Part shown: piece by piece, positions 54,813 through 63,693 of the stretch
Numbering within the stretch: the stretch's first letter is position 1
Layout: the number at the start of each line of letters is the position of its first letter
Assembly: GCA_018266835.1 (NCBI GenBank)
Contig: JAFDZP010000003.1
Span: 166,824 to 230,823 of the forward strand
Length of the DNA stretch: 64,000 bases
Source of the DNA: Bacteroidota bacterium
GTDB lineage: Bacteria > Bacteroidota > Ignavibacteria > Tepidaquicellales > Tepidaquicellaceae
Direction of reading: 5' to 3'
Notes under the pieces: model-generated
Told to the model about the DNA's origin: nothing
What the model saw: the letters and a program-made list of their open reading frames with translations, nothing else
Database searches by the model: none
Translations under genes and position numbers: made by a program

Positions 54813-54941
54813 AATTGCCACGCGTTTTAACGCGTGGATTGGAATTGAAGTTGCAGTGTTGCCCTTTAGGGCAACTATGGTTTGGCTAAAGCCTGAGAAA
54901 TAAATAAGAATTTTGTCCACGGCTTAAAAGCCGTGGCAATT
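54813..54941. repeat. 129-base multi-hairpin element with inverted termini
   Basis: The ends are AATTGCCACG (54813-54822) and CGTGGCAATT (54932-54941). Inside are CCACGCGT/ACGCGTGG, TTGCCC/GGGCAA, GGCT/AGCC and CCACGGCTT/AAGCCGTGG hairpins. This looks like a REP/BIME-type or MITE-like repeat; in Bacteroidota similar hairpins accompany REP-associated transposases, but none is encoded here. Confidence 0.75.
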
Positions 54942-55047
54942 GTAATAGTACAAAAATTTAGAAAGGAAAAAAATTTTACTGTATTAATTTACTGTTTTCT
55001 GAAAGGAAACTTTTTTAAATTAGAGCAGTAGAATAAAATAAATAACT

Positions 55048-55713
55048 ATGGATAACGATTCAGATTTCTTACAAGTGGATATTTTCGGTTTATCACTGAC
55101 CCCTTACAAGAGCGGCGGCGGCTTTGCCATCATTCTGAAAGAGACAGGCGGCGACAGAAGATTACCTATTATTATCGGTCAGTTCGAAGCCCAGGCTATA
55201 GCATTAGAGCTTGAAGGCAAAAAGCAACAAAGACCTCTCACACATGACTTATTAAAAGAAGTAATTGAAAATTTCGGTTACGCAGTTTCTTCGGTTTACA
55301 TAAGCGAGCTGAAAGACTCAACTTTCTTTGCAAAGATAAAATTCGATTCAATGAGCGTTGAAGAGCTTGACGCAAGACCTTCAGATGCAATTGCAATCGC
55401 ACTTAAATTTGCAGCGCCTATTTATGTTGCTTCATCTATAATGGATGAAGTGGGCTTCACACCTGAATTCGAAGACCAGATAACTCCTAAAGATGAAGAT
55501 TATGAAGGCGGAGAAGAAGGCGAAGGTGAAATTGACGATGAAAATGAAGAAGGCAGAATGTTAAAAGAAGATGAAAGCAAAACACTGACGGCAAAAGACA
55601 GAAAGTTAAAGCAATTAAAAAGCGAACTTGACGAAGCTGTAACACAGGAAGATTATGAAAAAGCAGCTCAGTTAAGAGATGCTATTCAGAAACTGGAAAT
55701 ATCTAACAATTAA
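55048..55713 (+). CDS. Bifunctional nuclease (DUF151) with UVR domain
   Basis: 221 residues. The BFN/DUF151 domain covers about 5-140 (LQVDIFGLSLTPYKSGGGFAIILKE...RLPIIIGQFEAQAIALEL...DARPSDAIAIALKFAAPIYVA). An acidic linker (about 150-180, Glu/Asp/Gly) leads to a C-terminal UVR motif (KLKQLKSELDEAVTQEDYEKAAQLRDAIQKLE), as in UvrB/UvrC contacts. This fusion is common in Bacteroidota and Chlorobiota. A DNase/RNase activity is reported for plant BFN homologs; the bacterial role is unsettled. Confidence 0.88.
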   Translation: MDNDSDFLQVDIFGLSLTPYKSGGGFAIILKETGGDRRLPIIIGQFEAQAIALELEGKKQQRPLTHDLLKEVIENFGYAVSSVYISELKDSTFFAKIKFDSMSVEELDARPSDAIAIALKFAAPIYVASSIMDEVGFTPEFEDQITPKDEDYEGGEEGEGEIDDENEEGRMLKEDESKTLTAKDRKLKQLKSELDEAVTQEDYEKAAQLRDAIQKLEISNN

Positions 55714-55732
55714 ACAAAACTAAAAAATTAAA

Positions 55733-56287
55733 TTGAAATCAAAACTCTTATTATTAGCAGTTTTAATATTAACTCTCAGTAATTTTTCATACGGACAGAA
55801 TTATTTAAGCAATTTAAAGCTGAACGAAAATAAATCCAAATTAAATCCGCCTGTAACTCCTGCACCTGTTTCATTAGGTGTTCATTTAGGGGTAGCTTCA
55901 ATTGAAGGCGAAGCTGGATTTAATGTCGGCGCACTTGCTGAAATCGGATACGGAAAATTTTCATTCACTCCGCAAATGAATTACTGGAAATTAAAAAATA
56001 CAAATAATTTTGAAATTGCCGGATTGGGAAGAATTAAACTTGCGCCGGTTGGAGCAGGCTCGCCAATAAATCCTTATTTAGACGGCGGACTTTCAGTTAA
56101 TTTTTACAACGATGCAACTCAAAGCAACAATACAAGATTAGGTATAGTTTTAGGCGGCGGTGTTGAGTCGAACATGCTTTCAGCAGGATTTTCTGTTTAT
56201 GGAGATATAAAATATAAATTGATTATCATTAAAGAATCGAATGCTTCAGGAGTTGTTGTTAATGTCGGTATAAAATTTCCAATGTAA
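55733..56287 (+). CDS. Small outer-membrane beta-barrel protein
   Basis: 184 residues, TTG start, 19 bases after the nuclease gene. A signal peptide (about 1-21, ending SYGQ) is followed by alternating hydrophobic strands rich in Gly (LGVHLGVASIEGEAGFNVGALAEIGYGKFSFTPQMNYW) and a last strand VNVGIKFPM. The pattern fits a porin-family/OmpW-like eight-stranded barrel. The substrate is unknown. A terminator follows at 56311-56340. Confidence 0.7.
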   Translation: MKSKLLLLAVLILTLSNFSYGQNYLSNLKLNENKSKLNPPVTPAPVSLGVHLGVASIEGEAGFNVGALAEIGYGKFSFTPQMNYWKLKNTNNFEIAGLGRIKLAPVGAGSPINPYLDGGLSVNFYNDATQSNNTRLGIVLGGGVESNMLSAGFSVYGDIKYKLIIIKESNASGVVVNVGIKFPM

Positions 56288-56310
56288 TAAAAAACGTTTT
56301 TTGAATATTC

Positions 56311-56344
56311 ACAGCGTAAAGGTTAATTCTTTTACGCTGTTTTT
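56311..56344 (+). terminator. Rho-independent terminator
   Basis: ACAGCGTAAA/TTTACGCTGT (56311-56320 with 56331-56340) followed by TTTTGTTTT, 24 bases after the barrel gene. Confidence 0.85.
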
Positions 56345-56374
56345 GTTTTATAAAGAATTATAATAAAAATCTAT

Positions 56375-57106
56375 TTGAAGAATTTAGTAATTGATATCGG
56401 TAACTCAAGCATAAAATATGCAGTGAGTATCAACGGAAAGCCTGGCAAATCTTCATTTGAAGACTATGATAAGAAAAATTTTCTGAAGAAACTTGGTACG
56501 CTTTTATCTTTCAGTGTTCAATATAATTCAGTAGCAATATCCTGCGCTAATACAGAACATTATACATACATTAAGAACAGATTCAGGAAAGAGGAAAACA
56601 TTTTTTTGATAAGCAGAGATTCAAAGCTTCCTATAAAAGTTGATTACGCTAAAACTCTGGGGACTGATAGAATATGCGGAGCATTAGGCGCAGTAAAAAA
56701 GTATCCAAAGTTCAAGAATTTTTTAGTAATAGATTTCGGGACTGCAACCACGTATAATTTAGTCATAAATAAAACTTATATTGGCGGGTTAATAACTCCA
56801 GGAATCAAGACTGCTTTAAAATCACTTATTCAGAACACTTCCCTCCCCGAACCTGATTTGAAATATAAAAAGAAATTATATTATAAGAATACACTCGACA
56901 ACATCAGTAACGGAGTTGTACTTCAGAGTTTATTTTTTACAGAGAGAATTATTACCGAGTACAAAAAGCAGTTCAAAAATCTTTTTGTGATAGCAACAGG
57001 CGGCAATTCAAATTTAATTTTTCCTTATACAACGCTGATAAACAAAAGAGAACAAGACTTAAATCTTGAAGGATTAAATTATTTTCTGGAACATAACAAC
57101 CGATGA
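56375..57106 (+). CDS. coaX: Type III pantothenate kinase
   Basis: 243 residues, TTG start. The ASKHA-fold signature is present: LVIDIGNSSIKYAV (phosphate 1) at the N-terminus, GTDRICGALGA near 95, VIDFGTATTYNLV near 115 (phosphate 2), GGLITPGIKTALKSL near 138 and FVIATGGNS near 205 (adenosine). It phosphorylates pantothenate in coenzyme A synthesis. It is somewhat shorter than typical (about 255), but all motifs are there. The next gene overlaps by 4 bases (ATGA), so they are translationally coupled. Confidence 0.92.
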   Translation: MKNLVIDIGNSSIKYAVSINGKPGKSSFEDYDKKNFLKKLGTLLSFSVQYNSVAISCANTEHYTYIKNRFRKEENIFLISRDSKLPIKVDYAKTLGTDRICGALGAVKKYPKFKNFLVIDFGTATTYNLVINKTYIGGLITPGIKTALKSLIQNTSLPEPDLKYKKKLYYKNTLDNISNGVVLQSLFFTERIITEYKKQFKNLFVIATGGNSNLIFPYTTLINKREQDLNLEGLNYFLEHNNR

Positions 57107-57522
57107 AAATAATAAACGAAGAAATATTAATAGATACAAACGGTAACTGCGATATTATAAATATAACTCCGCAGGTTCAGGATGTATTATTCAAAAGTAA
57201 AATCAGTAAAGGAAATGTAACTGTCTTTTCCATCGGCTCAACTGCTTCGATAACTACCTTGGAATTTGAACCGGGTTTATTAAAAGATATTCCTAAAATT
57301 CTTGAAAAGCTCATTCCGACTTATCAGAAATATCATCACAACGATACATGGGGCGACCATAACGGACACGCTCATATTCGCTCGGCAATATTCGGTACAT
57401 CATTCAACGTTCCGTTTGTTAATAATCAGATGGTGCTGGGTACATGGCAGCAGATAGTTTTAATTGATTTTGATGACAGGAAAAGAACACGGCGCGTTTT
57501 CATTCAAATAATCGGACAATAA
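57103..57522 (+). CDS. YjbQ-family (UPF0047) protein
   Basis: 139 residues, the full family length. The characteristic C-terminal region is intact: YHHNDTWGDHNGHAHIRSAIFGTS, then VNNQMVLGTWQQIVLIDFD and RRVFIQIIG. The cluster of His residues (HH, H, H) surrounds a metal or anion site. Some members complement thiamine-phosphate synthase, but the physiological role is not settled. It overlaps coaX by 4 bases and is followed 1 base later by a glycosyltransferase, giving a tight three-gene operon. Confidence 0.9.
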   Translation: MKIINEEILIDTNGNCDIINITPQVQDVLFKSKISKGNVTVFSIGSTASITTLEFEPGLLKDIPKILEKLIPTYQKYHHNDTWGDHNGHAHIRSAIFGTSFNVPFVNNQMVLGTWQQIVLIDFDDRKRTRRVFIQIIGQ

Positions 57523-57523
57523 T

Positions 57524-58993
57524 TTGCCCCGTTATTATTATTATATAGCACTCGGTTTAATTTTCGTTCTTGCACTTTCTCTCCGCTTATATAAAATCGA
57601 GCAAAAGAATATGTGGTTCGATGAAGTTTATTCATGGAATCTTTCGCTTGATACTCCAAAAGATATAATTGCAACGGCTTCAGGTGATATACATCCTCCC
57701 CTGTTCTATATAACATTAAAAGGATGGACAAATATTTTTTCCGATTCAGTTTTCTCAATGAGAATGCTCAGCACATTGTTAAGTATGCTGAGTATGTTTT
57801 TTCTTTTTAAGATTTGCAAAGAGATAAAAATTACCGAGAAAAGAATTTTACTGATTTTAATTTTGTACGCAGTCTCGCCTCTGAATATTTATTATTCGCA
57901 GGAAGTGAGGATGCAAAGTCTAAATTTATTTCTTACAATCAGCTCTACTTTTTTCTTTATAAGATTTCTTAACAGCAGAAAAAATGTTTACGGATTTTTC
58001 TGGTCAATATGTGCCGCTCTCTCTTTATATACTCACTATTTTGCTCTTCTGATTTTATTCTCGCAGTTTGTAATTCTGGTTATAAAATATTTACAAAAAG
58101 AAATTGATTTAAAATTCAGCGGCGTTGCTTTCTTGTTTGGGTTCATTCCTCTTACACTTTTTTCACCTTGGGTGCCGACATTTTTAAAGCAGTCTACGCA
58201 AGGCCAGCCATGGAGAGTTGGTCAATCTTTGATGCAGGTCCTTGAGAATTATGTTATTTTCTTCAAAGAAATATTCTTCAGCAATTACTGGAATTACGAA
58301 AACAGCGGAGTAATAATCGGAGCAACTGTAGTCTCAATAATTTTAATTTTATTTATACTAATATCCTCAGTTATATATTTTAAAAAATCCGATAAGAAAA
58401 AGCTTCCGATAATTTTACTTTTCTTTATTCCGAGTATAATAGCAATTTTTGTTTCATTCAGACAAAGCATAATTTTTTCAAGATACCTGAGCATTATACT
58501 TCCCTACTTATTAATACTATGTGTATTTTTTATATTCAGAATTCATAAAAAATATATTAGCTATCCGCTAATAATAATTTTAATCGGTATTTCTGCTTAC
58601 GGTTTAACAATAAACTACAGCAACGATTACAAAAATAATGATTACAGGAAAATAGAATCATACATTGAAAAAAATCTCAAAACTGATGACAAAATTATTG
58701 TAGACCCTCATTATCTGGGTTGGGTAATAAGGTATGATAATACACATCAAAAGACTTCACTGCCTGTACCACACGTTCTCGGATGGAGTTTACAAATGCA
58801 GATTGATTCTATTGCAAAACGAACCGATTTCAATAATGTATGGTTAGTATTGGATTACGCTTCCATGGAAAAGAATGATTACGATTCTCTCAATACAAAA
58901 ATGAATTTAAAGGGTTTTAAAGCAGATACAACTAAAGAAAAAACATTTTACATCTATCCAAACAAAGTAAAAACGTCTTACTTTTACAAATAA
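57524..58993 (+). CDS. Glycosyltransferase family 39-like membrane protein
   Basis: 489 residues, TTG start, beginning one base after the YjbQ stop. A GT-C fold is indicated by about 11 hydrophobic helices. An Asp-Glu pair in the first loop (KNMWFDEVYSWNLSL) followed by DIHPPLFYITLKGW matches the PMT/ArnT catalytic loop. A periplasmic C-terminal domain (about 385-489) follows the last helix. Such enzymes transfer sugars from polyprenyl-phosphate donors to lipid or protein acceptors outside the inner membrane; the acceptor is unknown. Confidence 0.85.
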   Translation: MPRYYYYIALGLIFVLALSLRLYKIEQKNMWFDEVYSWNLSLDTPKDIIATASGDIHPPLFYITLKGWTNIFSDSVFSMRMLSTLLSMLSMFFLFKICKEIKITEKRILLILILYAVSPLNIYYSQEVRMQSLNLFLTISSTFFFIRFLNSRKNVYGFFWSICAALSLYTHYFALLILFSQFVILVIKYLQKEIDLKFSGVAFLFGFIPLTLFSPWVPTFLKQSTQGQPWRVGQSLMQVLENYVIFFKEIFFSNYWNYENSGVIIGATVVSIILILFILISSVIYFKKSDKKKLPIILLFFIPSIIAIFVSFRQSIIFSRYLSIILPYLLILCVFFIFRIHKKYISYPLIIILIGISAYGLTINYSNDYKNNDYRKIESYIEKNLKTDDKIIVDPHYLGWVIRYDNTHQKTSLPVPHVLGWSLQMQIDSIAKRTDFNNVWLVLDYASMEKNDYDSLNTKMNLKGFKADTTKEKTFYIYPNKVKTSYFYK

Positions 58994-59022
58994 TTATTCA
59001 TTTATTCTTACCTACTATTTAG

Positions 59023-59035
59023 TTATTTTGCATAA
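59023..59035 (+). promoter_or_regulatory. Promoter-like box before the EtfD-like gene
   Basis: TTATTTTGCATAA, identical to the box before etfB at 52924-52936, 22 bases before the ATG. Confidence 0.4.
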
Positions 59036-59056
59036 ATTTACTTCACAATATTCTTA

Positions 59057-61075
59057 ATGGTAAAACCAATAATTTTCGGGATAATTTTTTTATCCGCAGT
59101 TGGATTTTTTCTTTTCTCTATCAATAGATTTTTATCCTATTTAAAAATCGCAAAGTTTGAGAACCGCTTCAACGAAGTTGGAACGCGTCTTAAAAATGTT
59201 TTTGTGTTTGCATTTCTGCAGACAAAATTATTGAGAGATAAATTCGCAGGTATTTTACACCTTTGCATCTACTGGGGCTTTGTAATTTTATTGTTGGTTG
59301 TACTGGAATCCATTGTTGAAGGATTCTTTCCTAACTTCTCATTTTCATTCTTAGGAAAACCTGTTTACTCTGTTATAACTGTTACTCAGGATTTCTTCGG
59401 CGCACTTGTTTTCTTCACGGTTTTATTTTCATTATTCAGAAGATATGTCGGTACTCCGAAAAGATTGCAGGTAGAAGCATCTTCAAAAGCAGATGCTACT
59501 CTTATTCTTTTCCTTATCGTGATGGTTATGGTTACAATGTTCGGACAGAATGTTGAACGTATTGCATTAGGACACTCAGAAGGTTACAGACCTATATCAG
59601 ATTTTTTATATAATTTATTTAAACCCGAAGGTTCAACAGTTGCTTATGAAGCTTACTGGTGGGGACATATTGCAGTAGTTCTCGGATTCATGAACTACCT
59701 GCCTTACTCAAAACATTTTCACGTTTTATCATCAGTGCCAAATACTTTCTTCTCCAATTTTGATATTGAGCCAAAAGGAATTTTGAAACCTATCAATTTT
59801 GAAGATGAAAGCATTACTCAATGGGGCGCAAAAGATATAAAAGATTTAACATGGAAAGAAGTATTTGACGGTTATACTTGTACAGAATGCGGAAGATGTA
59901 CTTCAGTCTGCCCTGCTAATACTACGGGTAAGCTTTTGAATCCTAAACTGATTGTTACAAAGATAAGAAAAAGAACTACTGAGTTAGGTCCTGTTGTTAC
60001 TTCAGGCGTTACTGAAAGTCCCGTGCTAGAACATCCTTTAGTACCGGATTTCATCACTCCTCAGGAACTCTGGGCATGCACAACTTGTATGGCATGCGTT
60101 CAGGAATGTCCCGTAATGATTGACCATGTTACATCAATTGTTGATATGAGAAGAAATCTTGTAATGATGGAATCTGATTTCCCTGATGAATTAAATACAG
60201 TATTCAGAAATTTAGAGAATAATGAATCGCCATGGGCATTTGGCGCTAACGAAAGAAACGATTGGATTGATGAGCTTAGTGATGAGATGGAAAAGGAAGG
60301 GAAACCGAATTCATTAAAGAAATTATCTTCACTTGGCAGCGCAGATGACGTTGATGTTGTATTCTGGAGCGGATGTATGGGAGCATTTGATAAACGCTAC
60401 CGCAATGCTACAAAATCATTTGCTCAGATAATGAATGAAGCAGGTGTAAAATACGGAGTTCTCGGAAGCGAAGAAAAATGTACAGGTGACCCTGCAAGAA
60501 GACTTGGTAACGAATATTTATTCTCAACTTTTGCCCAGCAAAATGCAGAGACTTTAAAAAGATATAACGTTAAGAAAGTTGTAACAGCTTGTCCGCACTG
60601 TATGCATTCACTGAAGAATGAATATACACAGTTCGGAGTAGATCTTGATGTAAAGCATCACACTGAATTTATTTCCGAGCTGATAACAGAAGGAAAGATA
60701 AAACCTAAAACTCAGCCCACAGAAACTGTCACATATCACGACTCTTGCTACTTAGGAAGATACAACGATATTTACGATGCTCCGAGAAAAACACTTGATA
60801 ATATTCCGGGACTTAACATTGTTGAAATGGATAAGAACAGAGATAAGGGAATGTGCTGCGGAGCAGGAGGCGGAAGAATGTTTCTTGAAGAACATGAGGG
60901 TAAACGTGTTAACATCGAAAGAACTGAGCAGGCTTTAAGCACAGGCGCAACAACAATTGCAGCTGCATGCCCGTTCTGTATGACTATGATGACCGATGGT
61001 ATTAAAGAAAAAGGTAAAACTGATGAAGTTAAAATAAAAGATATTTCAGAAATAGTACTGGAAAGCTTAAAATAA
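59057..61075 (+). CDS. Membrane-bound Fe-S reductase, EtfD/HdrD-like
   Basis: 672 residues. The N-terminal part (about 1-240) has six hydrophobic helices of NarI-like type. Two 4Fe-4S motifs follow: CTECGRCTSVCP near 275 and CTTCMACVQECP near 345. Two CCG domains come after, with GCMGAFDKR, CTGDPARR, CPHCMHSLKNEY, HDSCYLGR and CCGAGGGRMFLEE. This layout matches mycobacterial EtfD-type and heterodisulfide-reductase D-like proteins that take electrons from ETF to quinone. The link to etfBA in this window is by architecture and by a shared promoter-like string. Confidence 0.85.
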   Translation: MVKPIIFGIIFLSAVGFFLFSINRFLSYLKIAKFENRFNEVGTRLKNVFVFAFLQTKLLRDKFAGILHLCIYWGFVILLLVVLESIVEGFFPNFSFSFLGKPVYSVITVTQDFFGALVFFTVLFSLFRRYVGTPKRLQVEASSKADATLILFLIVMVMVTMFGQNVERIALGHSEGYRPISDFLYNLFKPEGSTVAYEAYWWGHIAVVLGFMNYLPYSKHFHVLSSVPNTFFSNFDIEPKGILKPINFEDESITQWGAKDIKDLTWKEVFDGYTCTECGRCTSVCPANTTGKLLNPKLIVTKIRKRTTELGPVVTSGVTESPVLEHPLVPDFITPQELWACTTCMACVQECPVMIDHVTSIVDMRRNLVMMESDFPDELNTVFRNLENNESPWAFGANERNDWIDELSDEMEKEGKPNSLKKLSSLGSADDVDVVFWSGCMGAFDKRYRNATKSFAQIMNEAGVKYGVLGSEEKCTGDPARRLGNEYLFSTFAQQNAETLKRYNVKKVVTACPHCMHSLKNEYTQFGVDLDVKHHTEFISELITEGKIKPKTQPTETVTYHDSCYLGRYNDIYDAPRKTLDNIPGLNIVEMDKNRDKGMCCGAGGGRMFLEEHEGKRVNIERTEQALSTGATTIAAACPFCMTMMTDGIKEKGKTDEVKIKDISEIVLESLK

Positions 61076-61115
61076 AAAATAACAATATAAAAACTAATTA
61101 AGGAGAATTAATTAA

Positions 61116-62261
61116 ATGTCATACTTTTTCACGTCGGAATCTGTAAGTGAAGGTCATCCGGATAAAATATGCGACCAGATATCAGATGCAGTATTAGACG
61201 ACATACTAAAACACGATCCGAATGCAAGAGTTGCTTGCGAAACTTATGCTGCAACAGGCTTAGTACTTGTTGGCGGTGAAATCACAACTACACATTACGT
61301 AGATATACAGAAAATTGTACGTGAAGTTGTAAAAGAGATCGGATACACAAAAGGTGAGTACAGATTCGATTACCATTCAGTAAACGTAATGTCTGCAATA
61401 AACAAACAGTCCCCTGATATTGCAATGGGTGTTGATACAGGCGGCGCAGGTGACCAGGGAATGATGTTCGGCTATGCAACTAACGAAACGAAAGAGTTTA
61501 TGCCGATGACATTGGTTTACTCTCATAAGCTTGTAAAAAAATTAGCTGATATAAGAAAGAAACAGCCGAAGTTGATGCCTTACTTAAGACCTGATGCAAA
61601 ATCACAGGTAACAGTTGAGTATGATAACTCAGGAAAGCCGCTAAGAATAGATGCAGTTGTAATTTCAACTCAGCATGATGAAAATGTTTCACAGGCAAGA
61701 ATAAAATCTGACATAATGAAACATGTCATTAAAAAAATAATTCCTGCAAAGTTAATTGATAAGAATACAAAGTACTTTATAAATCCTACAGGTAAATTTG
61801 TTATCGGCGGACCGCACGGAGATACAGGATTAACAGGTAGAAAAATTATTGTTGATACTTACGGAGGTAAAGCACCTCACGGCGGCGGCGCATTCTCAGG
61901 AAAAGATCCATCCAAGGTTGACAGAAGCGCAGCATATGCAGCAAGACATCTTGCAAAAAATATTGTTGCGGCAGGACTTGCAACTGAATGTATGATTCAG
62001 CTTTCTTATGCAATCGGTGTTGCAAAACCTGTTTCTATTTATATCAATACTTACGGCACAGGAAAAATTGACGATGATAAGCTATCGAAATTAATCAATA
62101 AGCATATTGACTTAACTCCGAGAGGAATAGTTGAAAGATTAAAACTGAAAAGACCAATATACAAAGCAACTGCTGCCTATGGTCACTTCGGAAGAGATGA
62201 AAAGGAATTTACATGGGAAAAGCTTGATTTAGTTTCCACGCTGAAAAAAATAACAAAGTAA
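61116..62261 (+). CDS. metK: S-adenosylmethionine synthetase
   Basis: 381 residues, a full MetK. It begins [26 protein letters not shown] (ATP-binding His and Asp). The active-site loop [21 protein letters not shown] is followed by [20 protein letters not shown] and the P-loop-like [22 protein letters not shown]. It makes SAM from methionine and ATP. Upstream only 40 bases separate it from the Fe-S reductase, with an AAGGAG ribosome site 9 bases before the start. No room exists for a SAM riboswitch. Confidence 0.96.
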   Translation: MSYFFTSESVSEGHPDKICDQISDAVLDDILKHDPNARVACETYAATGLVLVGGEITTTHYVDIQKIVREVVKEIGYTKGEYRFDYHSVNVMSAINKQSPDIAMGVDTGGAGDQGMMFGYATNETKEFMPMTLVYSHKLVKKLADIRKKQPKLMPYLRPDAKSQVTVEYDNSGKPLRIDAVVISTQHDENVSQARIKSDIMKHVIKKIIPAKLIDKNTKYFINPTGKFVIGGPHGDTGLTGRKIIVDTYGGKAPHGGGAFSGKDPSKVDRSAAYAARHLAKNIVAAGLATECMIQLSYAIGVAKPVSIYINTYGTGKIDDDKLSKLINKHIDLTPRGIVERLKLKRPIYKATAAYGHFGRDEKEFTWEKLDLVSTLKKITK

Positions 62262-62271
62262 TTTTTTTTAT

Positions 62272-62300
62272 AAAAAGCCCGATGCACTATCGGGCTTTTT
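62272..62300 (+). terminator. Rho-independent terminator of metK
   Basis: A perfect 12-base stem AAAAAGCCCGAT/ATCGGGCTTTTT, 11 bases after the stop. Confidence 0.9.
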
Positions 62301-62327
62301 TATTTACACTCATATTTTAATTATAGA

Positions 62328-63083
62328 ATGAAAGATTTCTTCTATGGTTTTTTCTACCCCTTCAAATCCATAGCATTTTTTTTCAAGCACCCCAAAGTTA
62401 TTTTATTATCAATTATACCTACGATAATAAATTTCTCAATCTATGCCCTGATTTTTTATTTTACTTTTAAAAAAGTTACGAACTCATCATTTGTTGCAGA
62501 CGGGCAATCTGAAACTGCTGCCGGTCAGGTGATTGAAATAATTTATAATTATTTAGTTTATGTCATTTCATTTTTAGTAATTTTAATAGTGAGCTATCTG
62601 GCATATGTGATAATTGGAGGAATAATATCTGCGCCTTTTAATGAAACGATTTCTCAATATGTGGAAGAAACTGTGACAAGAGTAAAGTGTCCCTACGTTC
62701 CGTTCTTAAAAGATACATGGCTTAGTATTAAAGGCGAAATTCTGAAATTATTATTTTATTTTTGTGTGATAATACCATTGTTCTTTGTGAATTATATTCC
62801 GGTTGCGGGAACGATTATTTCAACTATTTTAGGTCTGCTTTTTTCTTTCTTTTATAACTCACTGGATTTTTTCGATTACCCGATGCAAAGAAAAATGTTT
62901 ACACTTAGACAAAAAATAAAGGAGACAAATTCAGGTTTTATGTTCACATACGGATTCGGTTCTATGGCTTTTTTGATGATGTTCCTTCCATTTATAAATT
63001 CTTTATTAAAACCTTTGTTAGTTGTGGCAGGTACTAAACTTTATCTTGAGAAAATAAATAACAATGTTCTACTAAAGAAATGA
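62328..63083 (+). CDS. EI24/CysZ-like membrane protein
   Basis: 251 residues with about five hydrophobic segments. It starts FFYGFFYPFKSIAFFFKHPKVILLSIIPTIINF, the EI24/CysZ opening. YVIIGGIISAPFNETISQYVEE is the conserved SAPFN segment, and a later NSLDFFDYPMQRK motif is also typical. CysZ transports sulfate in some bacteria; here no cysteine genes adjoin, so substrate is not assigned. It overlaps aat by 4 bases. Confidence 0.85.
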   Translation: MKDFFYGFFYPFKSIAFFFKHPKVILLSIIPTIINFSIYALIFYFTFKKVTNSSFVADGQSETAAGQVIEIIYNYLVYVISFLVILIVSYLAYVIIGGIISAPFNETISQYVEETVTRVKCPYVPFLKDTWLSIKGEILKLLFYFCVIIPLFFVNYIPVAGTIISTILGLLFSFFYNSLDFFDYPMQRKMFTLRQKIKETNSGFMFTYGFGSMAFLMMFLPFINSLLKPLLVVAGTKLYLEKINNNVLLKK

Positions 63084-63676
63084 ACGAGAATACTTTCTAT
63101 GAGCTGACTCCGATGCAGGTACTAAACGGATATATTAACGGGATTTTCCCTATGGGAAATAAAGACGGAAGCATAAACTGGTTTGAAGCAAATCCCAGAG
63201 CAATTCTCCCTCTTGATAAACCATTAAACATAAACCGTTCTTTGAAACAGGTAATAAATAAAAACACTTTTGAAGTAAGGATTAATGAAAATTTTTCCAA
63301 AGTAATTCATGAATGCGCAAACAGAGATACAACATGGATTAATAAGTTAATAATTGATGCTTACACTCAACTGCATGTAATGGGATACGCGCATAGTGTT
63401 GAATCATATTTCGAAGAAGAGCTTGTGGGCGGATTGTATGGAGTTGCAATCAATGGTTCATTTTTCGGCGAATCAATGTTTCATCATAAATCATATGCAT
63501 CAAAAGTCGCAGTTGTGAAGATGTATGAAATACTTACTAAGAATAATTTTTTATTATTGGATATACAAATGCTGACTGATGTATTTGAATCATTCGGCGC
63601 AGTTCACATAACTAAAAATAAATATCTAAAAAAGTTAGAAGAAGCATTACAGGTAAAATGTAGTTTTAAATTATAA
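63080..63676 (+). CDS. aat: Leucyl/phenylalanyl-tRNA--protein transferase
   Basis: 198 residues, at the short end of the family. Motifs: YINGIFPMG near 14-22, [65 protein letters not shown] (the catalytic core), then [25 protein letters not shown]. It adds Leu or Phe from tRNA to N-terminal basic residues in the N-degron pathway. Its start overlaps the end of the EI24-like gene. Confidence 0.92.
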   Translation: MNENTFYELTPMQVLNGYINGIFPMGNKDGSINWFEANPRAILPLDKPLNINRSLKQVINKNTFEVRINENFSKVIHECANRDTTWINKLIIDAYTQLHVMGYAHSVESYFEEELVGGLYGVAINGSFFGESMFHHKSYASKVAVVKMYEILTKNNFLLLDIQMLTDVFESFGAVHITKNKYLKKLEEALQVKCSFKL

Positions 63677-63693
63677 AGCTTATTTATTGTAAA

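Noticed and set aside
61076-61115. SAM riboswitch before metK
   Set aside because: Only 40 AT-rich bases with an AAGGAG site separate the genes; there is no space for a riboswitch.
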